Shown piece after piece: positions 16,231 through 20,829 of a stretch of DNA of 20,829 nt (the first letter of the stretch is position 1; every line of letters begins with the position of its first letter). Origin of the DNA: an uncultured Thermoguttaceae bacterium (GTDB lineage Bacteria; Planctomycetota; Planctomycetia; Pirellulales; Thermoguttaceae); the NCBI GenBank assembly GCA_934725735.1, contig CAKVCP010000029.1, forward strand, positions 1 to 20,829. Reading direction: 5' to 3'. Made by a program: the position numbers and the translations under genes. Below the pieces are notes generated by a model. That model searched no databases, had not been told where the DNA came from, and was given only the letters and a program-made list of their open reading frames with translations.

Positions 16231-16241
16231 ATGTAGATTAT

Positions 16242-16261
16242 ACCGCCTCGCGGTTTTTTTT
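16242..16261 (+). terminator. Rho-independent terminator-like hairpin between the anti-sigma and DUF1559 genes
   Basis: ACCGC-CTC-GCGGT (16242-16254) is a 5-bp GC-rich stem followed by eight consecutive T (16254-16261). It could end the sigma/anti-sigma transcript 190 nt after its stop codon. Because a promoter-like sequence lies between that stop and this hairpin, it could instead act as an attenuator or end a short RNA of about 55 nt. Confidence 0.65.
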
Positions 16262-16381
16262 GAAAGTCGCAGGCAAATTTATTTGAAATCATAATTTTGG
16301 GCAAGTCATCCGTTGCGCAGACGTACGAACGTATCCGCGTTCGTCGCCGCGTCGCTCTATTCTGTATAAGGAATGAGGGAA

Positions 16382-17440
16382 ATGAAAAAAACGTCTATTG
16401 CAGGTTTTACGCTCATCGAACTGCTGGTAGTCATCTCTATCATCGGTATGCTCGCGGGTCTCATGCTCCCTGCGGTGCAGTCTGCGCGTGAGCAGGGTCG
16501 TCGTACGACATGCATGAACAATCAGAAGAATATCGCGCTGGCTTTCATCCAGTACGAGCAAACGAAGAATCGCTTCCCGCACTGGCGCGACGACGGCGAC
16601 GTGGCCTGGACCGGCGCTAGCGAAAACGCTGTCGCCTCCGGTAACGGCAGGCTTCAGCTCGGTTGGATTCCGCAACTCTTCCCCTATATTGAACAGCAGC
16701 AACTCTACGACGTCATACAAACGGAAGGTTATGATTCTACTAACTGCGATATCGCTATTGAAACCTTCGTCTGCAAGAGCGCCGGTACTGCGTCTGGCGA
16801 AGCAAATTCGAATAACTACGTCGCGAACTGCGGCGTAGCCGACGGTCCTGTCTACGTTGACGCTAACGGCGCTCTCAAAGCGACCGACGTCTCCAAGAAT
16901 TACGGCGTCCTCACCGACGGCGTCTACGGCGGCGAAAAGCTTTCCATCAGCGCGATCAAAGACGGTACGACGAATACCCTTTTGGTTTCTGAAAACCTCC
17001 AAGCGGGCAATATCTGGGCTTCGCAAGAATTCCTCGTCGGCTTCTGCGTCAACTCTGTCGACACTAGTGGTAAATATAACTGGGACTATCCTGCGGTCAT
17101 TGATGAAGCGCTGGTTTCCGGCGACGGATTTGTCAGCGGCGTCATTTCTCCTCTCAAGGTGAACAACCTCCGCGACTTGATGGACGCTTCCACCGTCAAC
17201 ACTTACAACTCGCAGAGTCCTAACAGCGTCAACAGCGGTCTTTGGGCTTGGGCTCGTATGTCCTCCTCTCACCCCGGCGTCATCGTCTCCGCTATGGTTG
17301 ACGGTTCGACCCGCGTCGTCAACGAATCTGTCGATCACGAAGTCCTCACCAAGGCGATGGCTCCGAACGACAAAGCCACCTACTGGTACAAGAACAACTT
17401 CAACTCCAAGACTCTTGATATCTCTCAGCTTGGCAACTGA
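16382..17440 (+). CDS. DUF1559 pilin-like protein (intact)
   Basis: 352 residues. ATG 16382 is chosen because AAGGA (16368-16372) lies 9 nt upstream and the protein then starts MKKTSIAGFTLIELLVVISI, with the prepilin cleavage site at Gly8-Phe9. An ATG at 16373 would add three residues but sits directly against the ribosome-binding site. The N-terminal hydrophobic helix is followed by the family's 'AREQGRRTTCMNNQKNIALAF' segment, a beta-rich body containing 'GTTNTLLVSENL', and the C-terminal H-X9-DG motif (H-PGVIVSAMV-DG). Planctomycete genomes often encode many such proteins; their role is not established. Codon choice looks more C-rich at third positions than in neighbouring genes, which may indicate high expression. 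Two hairpins follow, the second a good terminator. Confidence 0.9.
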   Translation: MKKTSIAGFTLIELLVVISIIGMLAGLMLPAVQSAREQGRRTTCMNNQKNIALAFIQYEQTKNRFPHWRDDGDVAWTGASENAVASGNGRLQLGWIPQLFPYIEQQQLYDVIQTEGYDSTNCDIAIETFVCKSAGTASGEANSNNYVANCGVADGPVYVDANGALKATDVSKNYGVLTDGVYGGEKLSISAIKDGTTNTLLVSENLQAGNIWASQEFLVGFCVNSVDTSGKYNWDYPAVIDEALVSGDGFVSGVISPLKVNNLRDLMDASTVNTYNSQSPNSVNSGLWAWARMSSSHPGVIVSAMVDGSTRVVNESVDHEVLTKAMAPNDKATYWYKNNFNSKTLDISQLGN

Positions 17441-17506
17441 TCTCATTCCTGCTAACGGGCGTTTCGTGAAGTCCTGATCTTAGCGGAAGGCTTGCCTGTA
17501 TAGTCG

Positions 17507-17530
17507 CATAAGGGCCCTTTGGCCCTTATG
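17507..17530 (+). other. 10-bp perfect hairpin downstream of the DUF1559 gene
   Basis: CATAAGGGCC (17507-17516) pairs perfectly with GGCCCTTATG (17521-17530) around CTTT. It is followed by TCGTTTCTT rather than a clean T-run, so it may stabilise the 3' end of the mRNA or act as a weak terminator 66 nt after the stop. Confidence 0.55.
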
Positions 17531-17630
17531 TCGTTTCTTGGGACGGTTTCTCATTCCCGTCTTTCGACATGCGCGGTCTTCTTCCTAATGGAAGCGTCTT
17601 CTCCTTAGACGAGATTGGCAAACGATAAAA

Positions 17631-17663
17631 AAAGAGCGTCGGCTTTCAAACCGACGCTTTTTT
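17631..17663. terminator. Bidirectional rho-independent terminator between convergent genes
   Basis: AGCGTCGG (17635-17642) pairs with CCGACGCT (17651-17658) around an 8-nt loop. The plus strand has six T after the stem (17658-17663); the minus strand continues CTTTTTTT. It sits between the DUF1559 gene (+) and the glycerol-1-phosphate dehydrogenase gene (-), 20 nt from the latter's stop, and would serve both. Confidence 0.85.
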
Positions 17664-17683
17664 CATTGTAGAGTCGAGCAAGA

Positions 17684-19060
17684 TTAGAACGACCAGAAGC
17701 CACCGGGTTCAAAGAGAACGTCGACGCTTTCTTTCCAGAGTCCCATGTCTTGCGTCCAGTCGAGGACGTTGTACCGATATCTCAGCTGCTGAGCGAGTTG
17801 ATAGGATTTATGGAGACGTTCTCGAGCGATCCCGATCTCTTCCGGAATAGAGGGCGCCGACGACAGGCAAATGAGTTCTTGAATTTGCGAGGCGGGAAGA
17901 AGCTGTTCTTCCAATTTGAGTTTGAGTTCCGGCCACGCGTCTTTGAAGAGGAGAAGACGCCGTCGCTGTTCTTCCGGTTCGACGTACTTTTTACGGCACT
18001 CTCTCTTGACCGTTTCGTAGAGTCCCGTTGTTCCAAAACGTTCTTCCAACTCTTTTTCGATCGTTTCCCAGCTACGGAAATTCTTGTCGACGTTGTCGAT
18101 TGCGGATTGAAAGGAGGCTTCCGTCCACGTTGAGAGGATATGTTCGTAAAGCGCGGACGTCGAGATCGTTCCAATCCCAACTTTGAATCCGTGAGAGGGC
18201 GCTTCGCCGTTGTATGTGTGGTGTTGATTGTCCCAAAGATGGCTGAATTGGTGTTCCGCGCCGGAAGCGGTTCGCGACGTTTTGGCCTTTTGCATCGCCA
18301 ATCCGCTCATGATTAGCCCTTCGACAAGGGACGCGAGCGCTTTGGAATCGCCGACCGCGACGCCGAGAGGATTCGAAACCCATTCGCGCAGATTGTCTTG
18401 CACGAGCTTCCACGCGATTGAGTCGATCGGTTCCGTTCCCAAAAGATCCGCAAGGTGCCAGTCCGCCCCTGCGGGAATTTTGGCGATAAGATCCGCGTAC
18501 CCTGCGGCGCTCATCTTCTGCGGGGCTTTGGCGAGGACGTTCATATCGATGAGAACACCGCGCGGAGCGGGGCAACTGAAGGTTTGTTTTGTTTCGTTGT
18601 ATTCAATGGAGGCGCCGAAAGAAGTGTAGCCGTCCATAGACGCGGCGGTACCGCAGGTCATATAAGGACGGTTGACGAGAGAGGAGGCGTATTTACACAG
18701 ATCGTTGATCGTACCCGAGCCAACGGCGACGGCGATCGCGTTCGTCGACTCGAACTTTGGGCGCAAGTCGTCGACGAGTCGCATTTCCGCGTGCATATGC
18801 GGTTCGCGGAAGATAAACGCGTCTTCCGTCTCTATCCCCTTATCGCGAAGACTCTTTTCCGCCGCTTTACCCGCAAGCTCGTAGGTTGTTTCATCCGCGA
18901 CGATAAACGCCTTGGAATTCGGAAAGAGTTGAGCGAAAAAGTCCCCTGTCGCGGCAAGAGTTCCCTTGCCGATGAGAACCGCTTTCGTATCGTCGCAAAA
19001 AGAAAGCGCATGGTCGAGACGCCGCGCAATCTCCTGATAAAAGCCTTGTGAACCGTTCAT
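17684..19060 (-). CDS. egsA: sn-glycerol-1-phosphate dehydrogenase (AraM/EgsA family)
   Basis: 458 residues from ATG 19060, with AAGGA about 7 nt upstream. The enzyme reduces dihydroxyacetone phosphate to sn-glycerol 1-phosphate with NAD(P)H. Visible signatures are the dinucleotide-binding GSGTIND (114-120), 'PYMTCGTAASMDGYTS' (132-147), 'ADLIAKIPAGADWHLADLLG' and 'SGAEHQFSHLWDNQHH' (266-281). Likely metal ligands, by analogy with the iron-type alcohol dehydrogenase superfamily, are D200, H270 and H290. The Bacillus subtilis homologue AraM/EgsA is about 394 residues; here the C-terminal helical part is longer. In archaea this reaction sets the stereochemistry of membrane lipids; in bacteria the product feeds ether-type lipids of uncertain role. 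No prenyl-glycerol phosphate synthase is visible in the window. The gene appears to be transcribed alone: a strong hairpin separates it from the gene upstream. Confidence 0.9.
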   Translation of the reverse strand: MNGSQGFYQEIARRLDHALSFCDDTKAVLIGKGTLAATGDFFAQLFPNSKAFIVADETTYELAGKAAEKSLRDKGIETEDAFIFREPHMHAEMRLVDDLRPKFESTNAIAVAVGSGTINDLCKYASSLVNRPYMTCGTAASMDGYTSFGASIEYNETKQTFSCPAPRGVLIDMNVLAKAPQKMSAAGYADLIAKIPAGADWHLADLLGTEPIDSIAWKLVQDNLREWVSNPLGVAVGDSKALASLVEGLIMSGLAMQKAKTSRTASGAEHQFSHLWDNQHHTYNGEAPSHGFKVGIGTISTSALYEHILSTWTEASFQSAIDNVDKNFRSWETIEKELEERFGTTGLYETVKRECRKKYVEPEEQRRRLLLFKDAWPELKLKLEEQLLPASQIQELICLSSAPSIPEEIGIARERLHKSYQLAQQLRYRYNVLDWTQDMGLWKESVDVLFEPGGFWSF

Positions 19061-19105
19061 ACGTTCGTCCTTCTATTTTCTGTGAGCGTATCGCTTGCGT
19101 CTAAC

Positions 19106-19169
19106 CGAAAAACGCGTCGCGCGCTGGTGATTCTTTAGAGAGAATTCTAGCGCGGCGACGCGTTTTTCG
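19106..19169 (-). terminator. Long imperfect hairpin after the repeat-rich protein gene, probable terminator
   Basis: A 20-nt arm (19106-19125) pairs with a 21-nt arm (19149-19169), perfectly except for one bulged G. The 14 bp at the base (CGAAAAACGCGTCG with CGACGCGTTTTTCG) are uninterrupted, and the loop itself holds a small ATTCT/AGAAT stem. On the minus strand the stem closes with GCGTTTTTCG, giving a five-T run inside its base. It begins 27 nt after the stop at 19197 and ends about 45 nt before the egsA start. Confidence 0.65.
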
Positions 19170-19196
19170 CAACATCTGAACTTATATTTTAGCGTC

Positions 19197-20829
19197 TCAT
19201 CTTCCTTGAGGAACCGTACCGAGCCCTTTGGCGACGGCATGGCGGTACTGCTCCGGCGAAAGTTCGACGATTTGAGCGCCAGCCCTCTTCGCCGCTTCCA
19301 AGCGTTCCTCGGGAGTCGTGCTCTTTCGCGTCGACGGAATCCCCGCAGAACTCGGCGTCGACGAATTGGCGGGAGTCGTATTCAGCGCGACGTATCGAGG
19401 GGCGCTTTGTTCTGGCGAAACCTGGTTCGAAGGGACGGAAGGGGATGAGACGGGCGTCGCAAGGACGGGCGCCGTATAGTCGCCAAAGCCGGTTGTCTGA
19501 GGAACGGACGCCGCCGCGATAGGCTCTTGCACGGCGCCGGAGACGGCAAAGGCGGAGTCGTCCCAGTCTTCATCGTCGTCGAAATCCTCTTCGAGAGGAG
19601 CTTCGGTTGCGACGGCGACGAGGATCGGATCGTCGTATTCCTTCTCAATCGTCGCGACTGAAACGAAGTCGGCGACTAGCCCGTCAGTTCGCGCAACGAG
19701 GGCCTGCCATTCTTTTTCGAGTTGCGTCCAAAGATCGACGTCTTCCGACTCTCGAGCGGCGAGCGCTTCGGGGGCCTCTTGCGGCGCAGTTTCCGTCGGC
19801 AAAGGACGAGCGTCGATTGTCTCGGGAGTCGCTTCCTCGCGTCGTGGACGCGCTTTCCGCGTTAAGGCTGGCGTTGGTTCCTGAGCGTTTTCGCCGCCGA
19901 TGGAACCGGGACGATAAGCGACGAGCGTCTCTTGAGAATTTGCGGAGACGAAGAGCCCCGGATTGCCGCTTCCGATGTGCGCCGTCATTCGGATATAATC
20001 CGCGGCGTCGCGGTAGGTGACGTTGGCGACGTCGGGACGGAATTTGACAGGATCAACGTCGGCGTTCGCGCTATGTAAATCGGAACATTGCGCGACGAGG
20101 TACCCGCTATTCTTCTCCTTGAGCGCTTCGGGAACGCGTATCGGCGCGAGATAACGACCCGCTTTCTTTATCCCGGCGCACGCGGCAAACTCTTCGAGGG
20201 AAGCGACGCGGGCGATTTCATCGTGGAACTTCGCGTCGAGCTCCTTGACGGAAAAGGTTGGCGTTGCGTATTCGCTAAATCCTTGAGTCGTCTGCGCGGG
20301 CAGGGGCGCGACAGGTTGCGCGATTGCGGGCTGGGGCGCGACAGGTTGCGCGATTACGGGCTGGGGCGCGACGGGATCGGCGGTCGCGGTTGCGCCGGAA
20401 GTGGCGCACGCGGAGTCGTCCCACTCTTCGTCTTCCCAACTGTCGTCGTCGGAATAGTCGTAGGTAACGGCGTTTTCAGGGATCGTGTAGTCTAAGACCG
20501 GACCGACGGAAGCGAATTGTTGAGGAGTGCGCTGCGTAGTCGTCTGAGGGGAAGGCGTCTCGGTCGGCGCCATCGCAACGACGGGAGCGGATTGCGCTAT
20601 CATCGACGCGTTAGAAGTCGCTTGACCAGGTTGAATCGCCGATTGCGTTGAGCCGGGGGTAAAGACCTCGACGTTCGCGTCCAGCTCGAGCTGCTGTACG
20701 GTCGGCTGAACAGGTTGCTGTACGGTCGGCTGAACAGGTTGCTGTACGGGTTGCTGTACAGGCTGCTGTACGGGTTGCTGTACGGGTTGCTGTACGGGTT
20801 GCTGTACGGGTTGCTGTACGGGTTGCTGA
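19197..20829 (-). CDS. Pro/Gln-rich acidic low-complexity protein with (QPVQ)n repeats, 5' end outside window
   Basis: The frame is open from the window edge to TGA at 19197-19199, giving 543 visible residues; the true start lies beyond the window. The internal ATG at 20603 is in frame but is preceded by 75 in-frame residues with clear repeat structure, so it is probably not the start. Visible order: a tetrapeptide array of QPVQ/PTVQ units; a Ser/Thr/Pro/Gln linker; acidic motif DDDSWEDEEWDDSACATSGA; three 10-residue PVAPQP-IAQ units; a possible folded domain of about 130 residues (from SVKELDAKFHDEIARVASL to VSANSQETLVAYRPGS); a charged linker; a second acidic motif DDDEDWDDSAFAVSGA; another linker; and a basic C-terminus with 'ERLEAAKRAGAQIVELSPEQ'. 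I do not recognise a family. The composition suggests a surface, linker or scaffold protein; no signal peptide can be judged without the N-terminus. Confidence 0.7.
   Translation of the reverse strand, partial: QQPVQQPVQQPVQQPVQQPVQQPVQQPVQQPVQPTVQQPVQPTVQQLELDANVEVFTPGSTQSAIQPGQATSNASMIAQSAPVVAMAPTETPSPQTTTQRTPQQFASVGPVLDYTIPENAVTYDYSDDDSWEDEEWDDSACATSGATATADPVAPQPVIAQPVAPQPAIAQPVAPLPAQTTQGFSEYATPTFSVKELDAKFHDEIARVASLEEFAACAGIKKAGRYLAPIRVPEALKEKNSGYLVAQCSDLHSANADVDPVKFRPDVANVTYRDAADYIRMTAHIGSGNPGLFVSANSQETLVAYRPGSIGGENAQEPTPALTRKARPRREEATPETIDARPLPTETAPQEAPEALAARESEDVDLWTQLEKEWQALVARTDGLVADFVSVATIEKEYDDPILVAVATEAPLEEDFDDDEDWDDSAFAVSGAVQEPIAAASVPQTTGFGDYTAPVLATPVSSPSVPSNQVSPEQSAPRYVALNTTPANSSTPSSAGIPSTRKSTTPEERLEAAKRAGAQIVELSPEQYRHAVAKGLGTVPQGR
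20303..20373 (-). repeat. 30-bp direct repeat coding for PVAPQP-IAQ units
   Basis: Two units (20303-20332 and 20333-20362) differ at one base (g/a in 'gcgcgatt[g/a]cggg'), and a third partial copy runs on to about 20373. Each encodes ten residues of the form PVAPQPVIAQ. The near-identity at DNA level points to recent tandem duplication. Confidence 0.85.
20694..20829 (-). repeat. 12-bp tandem array coding for QPVQ/PTVQ repeats
   Basis: Eleven full 12-bp units (20694-20825) plus a cut twelfth. Plus-strand variants are CTGTACGGGTTG (six copies), CTGTACAGGCTG (one), CTGTACGGTCGG (two) and CTGAACAGGTTG (two). The two units nearest 20694 alternate with the next two as a 24-bp pair, while five consecutive units at 20766-20825 are identical. 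The final CTGA at the window edge starts like the CTGAACAGGTTG variant. In frame, every unit encodes Q-P-V-Q or P-T-V-Q. Confidence 0.95.

Noticed and set aside
16289..17446. 385-codon minus-strand frame opposite the second DUF1559 gene
   Set aside because: A shadow of a clear family member on the other strand; Arg/Val/Asp-rich with no motif.
18455..19051. 198-codon plus-strand frame opposite egsA
   Set aside because: The minus strand carries an unmistakable EgsA protein over the same bases.
20694..20829. CRISPR-like short repeat array
   Set aside because: Units are contiguous 12-mers without spacers and stay in frame with a coding sequence; it is a coding tandem repeat.
1..20829. Mobile element, prophage, tRNA or toxin-antitoxin genes
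   Set aside because: Looked for transposase or integrase motifs, terminal repeats, cloverleaf-like sequences and small paired genes; none was convincing.

Overview
The window looks like a chromosomal segment of a planctomycete (phylum Planctomycetota). The main grounds are two DUF1559 proteins, each with a pilin-like N-terminal methylation helix and an H-X9-DG motif, accompanied by small transthyretin/carboxypeptidase-regulatory-like lipoproteins. An ECF sigma factor followed by a membrane anti-sigma factor without zinc ligands and a giant AsmA-like protein fit the same picture. Assignment below phylum is not possible from the sequence alone. I see no tRNA, rRNA, CRISPR array, insertion sequence or phage gene.

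Layout. 1-249: the tail of a multi-spanning membrane protein, probably a GT87/DUF2029-type glycosyltransferase. 351-5161 (+): a two-gene unit with a DUF2868-like membrane protein carrying a very long acidic/proline linker, then a GTPase with a DUF3482 C-terminal region. 5166-5741 (-): a DUF4416 protein, convergent with the GTPase gene 4 nt away. 6007-8337 (-): a lipoprotein / DUF1559 / lipoprotein cluster; the DUF1559 gene carries a one-base frameshift in a G4 run, and the last lipoprotein gene has a near-consensus promoter built into the upstream gene's terminator. 8617-13461 (-): a ribonuclease Z-like metallo-beta-lactamase-fold enzyme and a 1293-residue AsmA-like protein. 13492-14101: a non-coding stretch with nested inverted repeats. 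14102-16049 (+): ECF sigma factor and anti-sigma factor. 16172-16261: a promoter, a hairpin and a terminator-like hairpin in close succession, then a second, intact DUF1559 gene (16382-17440, +). 17684-19060 (-): an sn-glycerol-1-phosphate dehydrogenase (EgsA/AraM family). 19197-20829 (-): a Pro/Gln-rich, acidic low-complexity protein with (QPVQ)n tandem repeats, cut by the window edge.

How parts may work together. The GTPase and its membrane partner form a pair known from other bacteria but without an assigned function. The sigma/anti-sigma pair is a regulatory module with no target visible here. The DUF1559 and lipoprotein genes form a cell-envelope cluster. The AsmA-like protein and the glycerol-1-phosphate dehydrogenase are envelope- and lipid-related, but nothing in the layout ties them into one pathway. 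The most unusual observations are regulatory: overlapping terminator and promoter at 6487-6533, and a possible attenuator or small RNA at 16172-16261.
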